Notes: generated by a model from the letters alone, not told the origin. Numbered from the stretch's first letter, positions 39,449 to 48,067 are shown. The stretch is DNA of 49,081 nucleotides from Pseudomonas nitroreducens (GCF_014204515.1 NZ_JACHLI010000043.1:1-49081); one strand, 5' to 3'. A program made the numbers and translations.

Positions 39449-40590
39449 CTCAAATCTTCAGGGAGGGCGGCTGCCAGCAACTGCCGGCGCTCGTCCCCGT
39501 AGAGGGAGTCGCCGGACATGCCGGCCTGTCGGTGCTTCTCGAAGGTGTCTTCGATGAACTTGGCGCCGCGCTTGAGGGCCTTCCATTTGCCGGAGGTGGT
39601 GAGCCGGGCGTACTCGGGCTGCAGGGTGACGACGTGGAGCTCGGTGTCGACGGAGGAGGTCAGGAACGGCAGCTCCGGGAACTCGCCGCCGATGGTATCG
39701 ATGAAGTGTCGTTCCGTGTGGGCCTTCCCAAACTCGGATGACGAGCTCAGCACCAGGTACTTCTGCCGGTCGATGCTGTGCTGGCAGGCGCGCCGCATTA
39801 GTTCGCTGGATATACCCCGGCGCCGGAAGCGCGGGGCAACCGAAACGAAGTCGATGCCCAGCTTGCCGGTTGCTCGGTCAGCGGCCGCCTTCTGATCGTA
39901 GTCATAGAACAACAGGATGCCCACCGGGCCCAGGGCGTTGATGGCAAGGATGTAGGTGCCTGGGCGTTCGTCGCTGGAGACGTATTGATGTCCGAGGACT
40001 CCCTGTAGGTTCCCGCCTTGGGAATCAGTCATGTGGCTGAGACGCTCCACATCCCAGCGTGTGGCCCCTTCCAGGGTCGTGTACTCGACCTTGGCCAGCT
40101 GGGAGAGGTGCATCCCCTGGCGTTCCCGGTCAACCTCCAGGAGCATGGCGTAATAGGGAGAGCTTGCTGCCAGGTGCGAGAGCACAGCTGCGGTGTCTGC
40201 ATCCTTCATCGGCGCCGGCAGGACTGAGAACCTTGCTTTGGGGTCAAAGGGCCAGGGCTCGATGTACTCTTCGCCATCCTCCAGATACTCCGGTTCCTGG
40301 AAGCAGGGCTCCATGACGTTGAAGCGGGTGGGCACCCGATACTCGAAGTCGGGGATATCGGGGTCGACGGCCTCAGGCAAGGTAACCCAGCTATAACCCG
40401 AACCATCCTGCAGGACGCTCAGGGTGGCGCCAGCAAACTCCTGGTCGAAGAGGTAGCTCTTCATCAGGGAGAAAAGGGCGTTATTGGCGGTAAGCGCCAG
40501 CGCCGGCTGCGCCATGACTTCGGCAGACGTCTCCTGGCCATTGATCAGCCTGATTGCCGCCCAGATGTCTTCTGACCACTTGTCCAGCAT
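39436..40590 (-). CDS. GNAT-like N-acetyltransferase
   Basis: This is a 384-residue protein. A central segment with LGIDFVSVAPRFRRRGISSELM is a GNAT motif A with the R-x-x-G-x acetyl-CoA loop, and DYDQKAA and LVLSSSSEFG strands surround it. N- and C-terminal parts (about 1-200 and 310-384) are extra. The acceptor (protein, small molecule or tRNA) cannot be deduced. It is monocistronic and followed by a perfect palindrome. Confidence 0.78.
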   Translation of the reverse strand: MLDKWSEDIWAAIRLINGQETSAEVMAQPALALTANNALFSLMKSYLFDQEFAGATLSVLQDGSGYSWVTLPEAVDPDIPDFEYRVPTRFNVMEPCFQEPEYLEDGEEYIEPWPFDPKARFSVLPAPMKDADTAAVLSHLAASSPYYAMLLEVDRERQGMHLSQLAKVEYTTLEGATRWDVERLSHMTDSQGGNLQGVLGHQYVSSDERPGTYILAINALGPVGILLFYDYDQKAAADRATGKLGIDFVSVAPRFRRRGISSELMRRACQHSIDRQKYLVLSSSSEFGKAHTERHFIDTIGGEFPELPFLTSSVDTELHVVTLQPEYARLTTSGKWKALKRGAKFIEDTFEKHRQAGMSGDSLYGDERRQLLAAALPEDLSLSP

Positions 40591-40701
40591 TGCGCACCCT
40601 CGATATCCAGAGCTTCAGCTTACGGGAGGATGTGGTATCGCCGAAATGGGCGGAGTGTCGATCCGAGCTCAGGAAGTCGGGACGGCCCCGGCCGACCTAG
40701 C

Positions 40702-41148
40702 TCAGCAGACTGGGGTGGTCTGTAGAAAACGAACGAAGTACTGGTCTTCTTCATCCAGCTCTTCGAATTCAACTGAATCACAGCCGCGCCCAGCGCCAAG
40801 CTCTTTCGCGTACATGTCCTTGAGCATCTGCTCACCACGGTTCTCGCCAGGGTAGAAGCTGTCGATCTTCTGGAAAGCCTCGACGATATCGGGTGCGACA
40901 AACCGGTAGGGGTTCAGAACCAGCCCGCAGGCATAGCTGCCATCAGAACTGTGCAGCAGTGCCTTGCACGCTTGGGAGTCACCGAGCTCCACACCCAGGG
41001 CGCACACCTGCACCAGGCAGCACATGCCACAGCCATTGCAGGGATCTCCCTGCTTTGGCTTGTCCAGGGAAAGGATGTGAATCCGATTCACACCCTTTTC
41101 GTCGGCAGAACCCTGGGCGGGTGTGTCACTTACCGGGGAAGAATTCAC
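40702..41148 (-). CDS. Cysteine-cluster protein (CxxCxxCC)
   Basis: This is a protein of about 148 residues with GDPCNGCGMCCLVQVCALG (CxxCxxCC) and later Cys in ACGLVL and RGCDSVE. It probably binds zinc or an Fe-S cluster as in YkgJ-family proteins. The start is uncertain: the GTG at 41148 is chosen, since an earlier TTG at 41199 would overlap 41126-41743 by 74 bp, and a GTG at 41091 also exists. It is adjacent to and overlaps another CxxCxxCC gene, so the two are probably cotranscribed. Confidence 0.68.
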   Translation of the reverse strand: MNSSPVSDTPAQGSADEKGVNRIHILSLDKPKQGDPCNGCGMCCLVQVCALGVELGDSQACKALLHSSDGSYACGLVLNPYRFVAPDIVEAFQKIDSFYPGENRGEQMLKDMYAKELGAGRGCDSVEFEELDEEDQYFVRFLQTTPVC

Positions 41149-41743
41149 GAATGTCGCCCCAACTGTCGTTGTAGAACGCGAAGACACGGGCTTGCTCAAG
41201 CTGCGAGAGATCCATGATTGCCACGGCGCTGTCCTCTGGTTTGACGGCGGTGTCGCAGAGCGAAGGAGTCTCGGAGAGGTTGAACATCATCCGGCAGGCG
41301 AATGGACGCACCTCGTAGATGCTGCACTTGCCCTTCTTCAGGAAGGGGCAGGCCTTGCCGAAGTACTTCTGGATCGAGGTGCTGTTCTCTTCCGGGCGGC
41401 CCTTGACCTTCTTCGCTTTGAGGCCGGTGTGGCGGGAGATGGCATCAGCCTCGGTGTGGCTGATGATCACCGCGATATGGCAGCAGTGGCTGCAGCCGTT
41501 GCGGCAGGCGGAGTGGGGCGTGACAATCTCGTTGATCCGGTCGGCGGCATCCCACATGTAGCGCAGCTTGGCACGGGGCTGCAGGTCGGCTTGAACCGCG
41601 CGCAGGAAGTCCTTGAAGGGCTCTTCCCCGTCAGGGATGTTCCTGATCCGCTCCAGGTTCACCTGACCTTGGGCCAGGATCAGCTCTTTAGCCGGCGAGT
41701 GGGCTGGCTCGTACACCTGTTTTGTGGGGATCAGTTCGCTCAT
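41126..41743 (-). CDS. YkgJ-family cysteine-cluster protein
   Basis: This is a 205-residue protein. SACRNGCSHCC (C80, C84, C87, C88) is followed by CPFLKKGKCSIYEVRPFACRMMF, the usual second Cys cluster of YkgJ. The start is the ATG at 41743, with GGAG about 11 nt upstream. The family probably chelates zinc or iron; its function is unproven. It overlaps 40702-41148 and follows a hypothetical gene on the same strand. Confidence 0.8.
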   Translation of the reverse strand: MSELIPTKQVYEPAHSPAKELILAQGQVNLERIRNIPDGEEPFKDFLRAVQADLQPRAKLRYMWDAADRINEIVTPHSACRNGCSHCCHIAVIISHTEADAISRHTGLKAKKVKGRPEENSTSIQKYFGKACPFLKKGKCSIYEVRPFACRMMFNLSETPSLCDTAVKPEDSAVAIMDLSQLEQARVFAFYNDSWGDIREFFPGK

Positions 41744-41811
41744 GTTTGGGCCTACTCCTGCGGGCCAGAGGATTGTACCAGACGTTGGTTTGCCAGCTTC
41801 CGGACAGCCGA

Positions 41812-42807
41812 TCAACGAGGTTCGTGATTGGGGCTGAAGTAGTTTTTGTTCTCAGCCAGCAGTTCCAGTTTCCAGGCAGCCTCATCAAAGGTCAGGCCCC
41901 GTGCACACCAGCGCAGGAATACCGCCTGCTCCTCGTCCGTGAAGGTCTTTTCGGCCTCCATGCGCATCACCGTCTCCGGATTTGCGTGAGCCTTGAGCTG
42001 CTCCAGCTTCATTGACGAGTAGCTGTCGCGGCCGGGGGCCATCTTGCTGAGTAGAACCTTGGCCGTGCTCTCGGATGCAGCGCTCCTGAACTCAGAGATT
42101 TTACTGCTCAGGACATCCTCGCTGATAGCCGCCGGCAGAGTGGGCTTCTTCGGGATTGAGCGGTTCTCTGGGTCGTGGAACACGTAGTGGTCGGAGATCA
42201 GGTTCTTCCCTGCCGCCAGGTCACGCAGCATCTCCATCAGTGCCTGGTTTGCCAGGTGGATGTTCCCGAAGTTCGCTTTGGTGGAAAGGATTCCAGTGCT
42301 ACTCAACGAGAGGTGAGGGAGCTTGCCCAGAGCGGTATTCATCCTGGCAATCAACTTGGCATGCAGCTGGATCTTGATTGGTAGCTCAAGGCTGGCCAGT
42401 GCAGGCTCAAGGTTTCCGGTCTGCAGGATGGTGAAGTCCGGGCAGGCATTCACGAAGAGCACTTCCAGTTCATCGATGGAGACGACCGGGGGAAGCTCCT
42501 TGGGTACCTCGAACTGCTTGAGATAGTTCGGGTCGTGCTTCATCCCCAGCTCGAACTGCTCTCGTACTGCCGGTGTGAAGAATTCGGGGTTGAAGACCCA
42601 GCGGTACTGGGTATTTCCATCACCCGAGGTGGCTTCGAAGATGACCGCACGCGTGTTGTGGCCCTCGAAACGCTTCTCGTAGGAGAACGCGCCCAACAGA
42701 TGGCCACCGTCTGGAAGCAAGACATTGAACGGGCCACTCAACGCCTTGAAGTAGGCGTCGCTGCGCTGTCGCTTGTCTTTCTCCCGAGGATCGTCATAGT
42801 GCGGCAT
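41812..42807 (-). CDS. Hypothetical protein
   Basis: This is a 331-residue soluble protein that I do not recognise. It is alpha/beta with a C-terminal helical part (KTFTDEEQAVFLRWCARGLTFDEAAWKLELLAEN). It overlaps the CPBP gene at its 5' end by 14 bp, so it is probably coupled to it. A zinc or nucleotide role cannot be seen. Confidence 0.7.
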   Translation of the reverse strand: MPHYDDPREKDKRQRSDAYFKALSGPFNVLLPDGGHLLGAFSYEKRFEGHNTRAVIFEATSGDGNTQYRWVFNPEFFTPAVREQFELGMKHDPNYLKQFEVPKELPPVVSIDELEVLFVNACPDFTILQTGNLEPALASLELPIKIQLHAKLIARMNTALGKLPHLSLSSTGILSTKANFGNIHLANQALMEMLRDLAAGKNLISDHYVFHDPENRSIPKKPTLPAAISEDVLSSKISEFRSAASESTAKVLLSKMAPGRDSYSSMKLEQLKAHANPETVMRMEAEKTFTDEEQAVFLRWCARGLTFDEAAWKLELLAENKNYFSPNHEPR

Positions 42808-43507
42808 GGGCTTGATACTGTGAGGTGGTGGCCAATAGGTTATTCATGGCATGCAGGGTGATCGGAAGCAACAACCCGTTGGTCTTCAGTCTGGCCAGCA
42901 TGTAGAGCAGGGCGAGGGCCCCGATGGAGATGAAGGTCATCGGATGGACATACTGCGCGTGCATGGCCACGAAGGCTGCAGTCGTCAGAAGGACAGCTAA
43001 TGCCAGCCGCAGGCGACTGCGCTCAGGCAGAAATGCCTGGAAGAGGAAGTGTCGGAAAATGATCTCTTCGCTGACCGGCGCCAGCACGATCACCCCTATG
43101 CAATAAAGCACCTGTTCGGTCATCGAGGCGCCGAGCTTCTCCGAGGCAATCTTGGACGCCGGCTCGCCTGTCGTCATGTTAAAGGCGCCTGTTGCCCAGC
43201 TCAGCGTGTAGTTCAGCACCAGGAAGGCGATCAGGAAGACCAGGAAGATGCCGAAGGGGTAGTCGGGCCTCATCGAGGGCAGCGGGCCGGCGCCGCGCGC
43301 CTGGATCTGCCACTGCATGAGCAACGCCGAGCCAACCAGGGCTCCGGAGATGATGAATACTTGGTACGCACCCAGTTGGCCCGGCGCCAGCACCAGGAGC
43401 ACCGCCAGGGGAGTGACCATGCCGAAGGACATCAGGGCTGCCTGCAGGTACAGGAGGGTCTGCTGCCGGCCGGTGAGTACACCCGTAGGGCTGATCGAAA
43501 CGCTCAT
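42794..43507 (-). CDS. CPBP-family intramembrane protease (copy 2)
   Basis: This is a 237-residue membrane protein with six to seven hydrophobic segments. Its catalytic motifs are EEIIFR (E147, E148, R152), FVAMH (F179, H183) and HAMNN (H219, N223). It resembles copy 1 (38084-38788) in layout and motifs but differs in sequence. A near-copy of the mazEF operator lies 33-51 bp upstream of its start. It may process peptides at the membrane or provide immunity to a peptide toxin. It is coupled to the hypothetical gene 41812-42807. Confidence 0.88.
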   Translation of the reverse strand: MSVSISPTGVLTGRQQTLLYLQAALMSFGMVTPLAVLLVLAPGQLGAYQVFIISGALVGSALLMQWQIQARGAGPLPSMRPDYPFGIFLVFLIAFLVLNYTLSWATGAFNMTTGEPASKIASEKLGASMTEQVLYCIGVIVLAPVSEEIIFRHFLFQAFLPERSRLRLALAVLLTTAAFVAMHAQYVHPMTFISIGALALLYMLARLKTNGLLLPITLHAMNNLLATTSQYQAHAAL

Positions 43508-43539
43508 GACAATTTCCGTTTAAAGGCGTTGAGCTAACT

Positions 43540-43558
43540 GTATATACATTGTAGATAC
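43540..43558 (-). promoter_or_regulatory. mazE-operator-like element upstream of CPBP copy 2
   Basis: GTATATACATTGTAGATAC matches the mazE upstream element GTATATACAATGTATCTAC at 15 of 19 positions and is itself palindromic-like. It may be a shared operator or promoter core. Evidence is sequence similarity only. Confidence 0.4.
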
Positions 43559-43677
43559 ATCGCAACTTTTATTGGTAATTTGCGCTTCGTCACAACCCTG
43601 GTAGGATTGGAGTCTCTAACCCCCTTCTGCTGTCAGTCACGGAGTAGCGGCAGGCACTCAGTCCTTGAGGTGTCGCG

Positions 43678-44394
43678 ATGCCCTTCGTCCGAACGACTCT
43701 GTCCACTTTCTTTGCCATCCTGGAAGGCGCCATCAATGGCGGCTTCTACTTCATCCTCGGCGCGCTGATCGGCAGCGGAATTTCTGACTTCCAGGCCCTG
43801 CGTGACTTCCTGCTGCTAACTCCAGCGGCTGAGGTTCAGAGCAGCATTGCTCTGATGGTGACCGTCGGGGGCATTCTCGGTGGTTTCATGCGTGCTATGA
43901 CCCTCTGTGTCAACGACAGGGAGATCGTGGTCTGCTCGCCGGCTATTGCGACTCAGCTGTCGAGCACTGGAATGCACAGCCAGGGGCGTGAGATGGCCAT
44001 TCGTGAGGCTTCCGAGTTCAAGCGCATCCCCAATACCGGTGAGATGTGGGCGCTCAGAGATCTCATGGCGGAAATCGAAAAGGGCGGTCTAGAGGGCTCG
44101 CAGATCTTGGATCGAAAGATCTTCAAAGTCCTGGGTCATCGCTTCGACGGCTCGCCTTCCGTAAACCGTTTCGAAGCCGAGGCCCTGGCCAAGTTCCGCC
44201 TTGGCGGGATTGAGTCGAACCTGCGCTGGGATGTAGACGTCCAGCAGGATGATGACCTCTGGATGGCCACTCTTCGTGTGGGTCGAAACGCCGAAAGCGC
44301 ATTCCACTCAGTTTGTACCGCCAAGGCCTCGACGCAGGCCCTGGCCGTGCTGCTCACGATCCTCCACCGCGAAACCCTCGCCTACAGCCTCTGA
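43678..44394 (+). CDS. Membrane-anchored hypothetical protein
   Basis: This is a 238-residue protein. Two hydrophobic segments near 15-33 and 55-75 are followed by a soluble domain. The C-terminal part (LRWDVDVQQDDDLWMATLRVGRNAESAFHSVC...ALAVLLTILHRE) resembles the alpha-beta-alpha sandwich seen in some small phage proteins, but this is uncertain. Its stop overlaps an ATG 5 codons before the lipoprotein gene's likely start, so the two genes are coupled. Confidence 0.65.
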   Translation: MPFVRTTLSTFFAILEGAINGGFYFILGALIGSGISDFQALRDFLLLTPAAEVQSSIALMVTVGGILGGFMRAMTLCVNDREIVVCSPAIATQLSSTGMHSQGREMAIREASEFKRIPNTGEMWALRDLMAEIEKGGLEGSQILDRKIFKVLGHRFDGSPSVNRFEAEALAKFRLGGIESNLRWDVDVQQDDDLWMATLRVGRNAESAFHSVCTAKASTQALAVLLTILHRETLAYSL

Positions 44395-44408
44395 TGGGAG
44401 CTTTCTTC

Positions 44409-44948
44409 ATGCGTCGTTTCCTCGCCCTGGGCATGGCCCTTATCGCTACTCTGCTTGCTGGCTGCAATGACTCCGACTCGCACTCGGCTGTTGCCCGCCA
44501 AAGTCTGAAGAATTGGCTTGATCCCGAGCTGCGCTACAACGTCCACCTGCAGATCTACACCGATGGCAAGCTTGACGTTGATCAAGCCTGGGTCATGGCC
44601 AATGGCTCTCGTCAGAGCCAGGACACGATGCGCAAGGTCTTGCTGAAGGGTGAGCTGTGCTCGACCGGTGATTTCCGCGTCGAGGGTCAGCTGGGCACAG
44701 CGATCCGTCTCGAAGCCAACAACGTAGGCAAAGACCGCATTTGGCTTGAGTACCACTTCGAGTCCAGCCGCCTGGAAGAGAATGGCGGGAAATGCATAGA
44801 TGGCCGAGTCGTCCCGCTGCTGAACACGACAGATGGCGGTAGCGTGATCTCGCTGACCTCCGGAGTGCCGGTACAAGTTCTGGCTACCACCGACGGCAGT
44901 GGAGCTGAGAAGCTGCGCGTAGTGTTGACCGCAACGAAACTGGACTGA
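44409..44948 (+). CDS. Lipoprotein of unknown function
   Basis: This is a 179-residue protein with a type II signal peptide: MRRFLALGMALIATLLAGC, lipobox LAGC with Cys at about 19. The mature domain is beta-rich (YNVHLQIYTDGKLDV, TAIRLEANNVGK, WLEYHF). The ATG at 44409 follows GGGAG by 8 nt; an ATG 5 codons earlier overlaps the previous stop. It is probably outer-membrane anchored. No family is recognised. Confidence 0.72.
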   Translation: MRRFLALGMALIATLLAGCNDSDSHSAVARQSLKNWLDPELRYNVHLQIYTDGKLDVDQAWVMANGSRQSQDTMRKVLLKGELCSTGDFRVEGQLGTAIRLEANNVGKDRIWLEYHFESSRLEENGGKCIDGRVVPLLNTTDGGSVISLTSGVPVQVLATTDGSGAEKLRVVLTATKLD

Positions 44949-45018
44949 TGCATGCTGTTAGCGCCCCCGGCTCCATGCGTACTGTGGATGGAGCAGTTCT
45001 ACGGGGGCCGCGAACAAC

Positions 45019-45492
45019 ATGACCAAAGACGAAGTCCTGGCGGTACACCCCGCCAGGTTTGAGGCGACACCAGCCAACATTGCCATCGCCCAGGGCGTTG
45101 TGCAGCGCCTCTGGAACGAGCGCCAGCTCGAAAGAGATCAGCCGGTCACCAAGGATAGGTCTGGTAGCTGCAAGTTCGCAGCCTTGCTCGCCAGAGCGCT
45201 ATTTGGTGGTCGGATCGCGGGCAACAGCCAGCACGTGTACGTGAAGCTCGGCCGGCGGGTGATCGATCTGAACGAGGGTCAGTTCGACGTCGAGTCCATC
45301 GGCGCCGAGCGCGCTCACGCTGACCTCCCCAGGTTTGTGACCAACCACGAGCACCGCGAGTCCCTGGCTTCCTGTATGAGCCGTGTGAACGCCTGGCTGC
45401 CGGTGGCCATTGCTGAGCTCAACGAGGCCCTGGTGCCAGCCAGGCCCCGGCACAGGAAAGCTACTCAGCCTGAGGCTGCAGTTGCGCCGTAA
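45019..45492 (+). CDS. Transglutaminase-like (Cys-His-Asp) protein
   Basis: This is a 157-residue protein with a core RSGSCKFAALLARALFGG (C51), QHVYVKLGRR (H72) and VIDLNEGQ (D83). The order and local context of Cys, His and Asp resemble the transglutaminase/NlpC-type papain-like fold, as in the protein at 6531-7034. The C-terminus is basic and Pro/Ala-rich. It could be a protease, amidase or inactive relative. It is followed by a bidirectional terminator. Confidence 0.6.
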   Translation: MTKDEVLAVHPARFEATPANIAIAQGVVQRLWNERQLERDQPVTKDRSGSCKFAALLARALFGGRIAGNSQHVYVKLGRRVIDLNEGQFDVESIGAERAHADLPRFVTNHEHRESLASCMSRVNAWLPVAIAELNEALVPARPRHRKATQPEAAVAP

Positions 45493-45496
45493 AAGA

Positions 45497-45520
45497 AAAG
45501 GGGCCTTTCGGCCCCTCTTT
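45497..45520. terminator. Bidirectional terminator
   Basis: AGGGGCC-tttc-GGCCCCT with TCTTTC on the plus strand and TTTTCTTTT on the minus strand. It lies between the convergent 45019-45492 and 45531-47315. Confidence 0.85.
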
Positions 45521-45530
45521 CGTTCCTGCC

Positions 45531-47315
45531 TTACATCGAAGGCCCGGCGTCGAACCCGGTCGGCATCACGCGCTTCTCTTGTTCGGCGATTTTGACCTGC
45601 AGTGTGGCATCGACCCCTTTTTTCTGGAGGTAGGGCAAGAGCTCTTCCAGTCCCCTGATCTTCGGCCGGTTGAGCATGTTATGGAAATCAACCAGATCTC
45701 CAGGGTTTTCGGAGAAGGTTGTGCTCGCGTTCTTCGCGAACCATGCGCCGAGGTAAATCAGATCTCCTATCGGCTCGTAGGATCTGGACAACCTGAGTAC
45801 TTCGTCCAGTGTCAGCTCGCTGAAAGGTGGTTCCTGGATACGCATGTACCCAATCACAGCGGTTGTCTCCTCTATCGCCGCATCGAGGTAAGCCTTTGCC
45901 GAGGGGGCAGTCACCCAGGCTCCGTCCTTGTTGATTGAGGTGGTCAACGGCTGGTTTGTGTCTCCCCATGCGCTGGAGCAAGCTGCAAGTTGAATACCCA
46001 GTAGCCCCAGAGCTTTCTGAGGATCGTCTTCTTTGATCAGGAACCGAGCCGCTGCCAGCAGGGCCTGAGCGGAAGCAAGTGAGGGCTCAACCGCTGGGCT
46101 GGCGTAACTGTTCTTAGCTCGAACTGCTTGGTCTTCTTTTGACTTGAGATTTGGCCAGGGCTTGTTTGCTTGGGTTGGGGTTGGGCCGAAGCCTGATGGC
46201 AGTTCAGCGGTAGCTTTGATCTTACCTTCGCTGCCAGCCGGTACAGGGATGGAGGTATCAATCCCCTGGATTTTCAGGTTTGCAAGAACGGCATCGAGTC
46301 CGGAAACCAGCGGACGTCGTGCTTTGTCCAAGAACTCACCAATTTCAGCTGGGATCTCTAGCCCGGAGCTTTCAGCATTAAACCTTCTGACGCCCAGAGC
46401 CCACCAAGCGGCCAGGTATTTCAGCTCACCGATAGGGCCCTCACTTTTTTCCAGGATTCGAGCTGTAACTACCGTGTACTTATCGAGGATGGCAGAGTCG
46501 TACTGAAGCTCGCCAATTTCATCGATACTCTCCTTCCTTGCCGTCACCAGGAATGGATCACTCAAACCCATAAGTCTCGACGAGTAACCGCAGACCTGAA
46601 CCCCCATGAGGATGAGCTCCTTGGCAGCAGGCAGGGTGTCCTTCAGAGACCGGACAATGGCCAGCAGTGCTTCCGGATTTGCCTTGTTGTCATCGATGAC
46701 AGGTTTGAGCTTTGGCTTGTACGTGACCGGCTCTACAGGTTTCGGCGGAGCTGGAGGTTTTCCATAAAGCCCCATGTCTACCTTGTTGTCCTTGCACAGG
46801 ACAGCCTGGATCACATCGAGATTCTCCAGTCGCGGGCGGCGGCTGTCTTTCACGAACCCAGCCAGCTCTGGGCTGACGGGTTCTTTCCTGCTGGTGTTGG
46901 CGTTGAAGCGGTTGTTCAGTCGCACCCAGTGAGCCAGATAGACGAATTCGCTCAGGGGCCCATCACTGTTCTTGGACAGTGCCACTGCATCGGCAATTGC
47001 CTCGGGAGTGTCGTTACCCATCTTGAAGGATTGATCTTCAGTCATCGTGCGGATCTCGCGAGTGCACTCGCTAAGATAAGCTCGCTCGGAAGGAACTCTA
47101 ACGAAGCCACCGTCCTTTTTGACCATGTTTTCATAGCTGCTTCCGATGCCTCTCCAAGCTTGAGAAGTCAGCGCAACATTGACTGCCATCAGAATGTCAT
47201 CGCGATCCGGATGATCCGTGGTTTGCAGGAAACGGATGACGGCAAGCAAGCCTTGGGCGTCGGCCATTTTGCCGCCAATTACAGGCTTCAGTTTCGGATC
47301 GTTCGCATTGGACAT
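45531..47315 (-). CDS. Hypothetical protein with threefold internal repeat
   Basis: This is a 594-residue protein consisting of three diverged ~165-residue repeats (about 15-180, 205-370 and 415-575). Each starts with a '.LL..VR.L' helix, carries GP(I/L)(G/S)(E/D)..YLA.W and ends with RRP...LD/LE..L..KGVD/GIDTS. Linkers are Pro/Lys-rich (PPAPPKPVEPVTYKPKLKPV). Each repeat is mainly helical. The function is unknown, but the architecture suggests a binding scaffold. AGGAAG lies 7 nt before the ATG. It is monocistronic. Confidence 0.8.
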   Translation of the reverse strand: MSNANDPKLKPVIGGKMADAQGLLAVIRFLQTTDHPDRDDILMAVNVALTSQAWRGIGSSYENMVKKDGGFVRVPSERAYLSECTREIRTMTEDQSFKMGNDTPEAIADAVALSKNSDGPLSEFVYLAHWVRLNNRFNANTSRKEPVSPELAGFVKDSRRPRLENLDVIQAVLCKDNKVDMGLYGKPPAPPKPVEPVTYKPKLKPVIDDNKANPEALLAIVRSLKDTLPAAKELILMGVQVCGYSSRLMGLSDPFLVTARKESIDEIGELQYDSAILDKYTVVTARILEKSEGPIGELKYLAAWWALGVRRFNAESSGLEIPAEIGEFLDKARRPLVSGLDAVLANLKIQGIDTSIPVPAGSEGKIKATAELPSGFGPTPTQANKPWPNLKSKEDQAVRAKNSYASPAVEPSLASAQALLAAARFLIKEDDPQKALGLLGIQLAACSSAWGDTNQPLTTSINKDGAWVTAPSAKAYLDAAIEETTAVIGYMRIQEPPFSELTLDEVLRLSRSYEPIGDLIYLGAWFAKNASTTFSENPGDLVDFHNMLNRPKIRGLEELLPYLQKKGVDATLQVKIAEQEKRVMPTGFDAGPSM

Positions 47316-47437
47316 CGGGAGACTTCCTCAAGAATTCGTGCAGGCCCTGCCTGAACCTTCAAATTAGCATCGCCGCGCATGGGATTGATACCCGCCGCAC
47401 GGCGCAGTGACTCCTTTGCTTAGAAATTGCTGGGTGT

Positions 47438-48067
47438 TCAGGGGGTGAAGCCGTCATCCGTAGGCTTTACATTGCGCTGGGCCGGTTTGTCTGTCTCGGC
47501 ATTGTGGGCCGGGGCCGGCTCGATCACCTTCAGGAACTCAACCGGCACAGCGTCTACGAGCCAGACGCCGTTCTCTGTGCGGAAGAACTTGTGCCCCTGT
47601 TCGTGCATAGCCTTGGCGTCGATCTGCAGCATGACGAGCTTTCCGTATCTGCGGCCAACGTCGGCAGCTGTATTGGCTGTTTCGCTCAGATGGACGTGGT
47701 GCCGATCCATCTTCGACAGACCGGTGGCCATAATGGCTTCCAGGAAGCGGGTTGCGGTACCGTGCAGCAGTGCGGCCGGCGGTTCCTGCTCTGGCAGATC
47801 ATCGAACTTGATCTTGATGCTATGGCCCTGGTTTGCGCGGATGCGCAGCCCATCATCCGAAATGGCGAAGCGCTTCTTCTCGCTGGTCTCGACGACTTGG
47901 TGTAGGAGCGCCTCGTCGATGTCGACACCTGAATGACCTCTCGCCTTTTCCAGTAGTTCGGCGATGCTCGCCCAGCCGTAGTCGTCGACGGCGAGTCCAA
48001 TGTCTTGGGGGTTGTGACGGAGAGTGTTGGATAGGAACCTGGAAGCTTTTACGAGTTGCTTTGACAT
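47438..48067 (-). CDS. kptA: RNA 2'-phosphotransferase (KptA/Tpt1)
   Basis: This is a 209-residue protein matching KptA: LSNTLRHNP (R17), GWASIAELL (31-39), RIRANQGHS (R77, H82), HGT (102-104), HHVHLS (123-128) and DVGRRYGK (136-143). The enzyme removes the 2'-phosphate left on RNA by some ligases, transferring it to NAD+ to form ADP-ribose 1'',2''-cyclic phosphate. It has a GGAAGG site before the ATG at 48067. In this replicon it sits with RtcR, Rsr and a tRNA array, which suggests RNA repair, though it lies 43 kb from rtcR. The last ~30 residues are a Pro/Ala-rich extension. Confidence 0.92.
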   Translation of the reverse strand: MSKQLVKASRFLSNTLRHNPQDIGLAVDDYGWASIAELLEKARGHSGVDIDEALLHQVVETSEKKRFAISDDGLRIRANQGHSIKIKFDDLPEQEPPAALLHGTATRFLEAIMATGLSKMDRHHVHLSETANTAADVGRRYGKLVMLQIDAKAMHEQGHKFFRTENGVWLVDAVPVEFLKVIEPAPAHNAETDKPAQRNVKPTDDGFTP

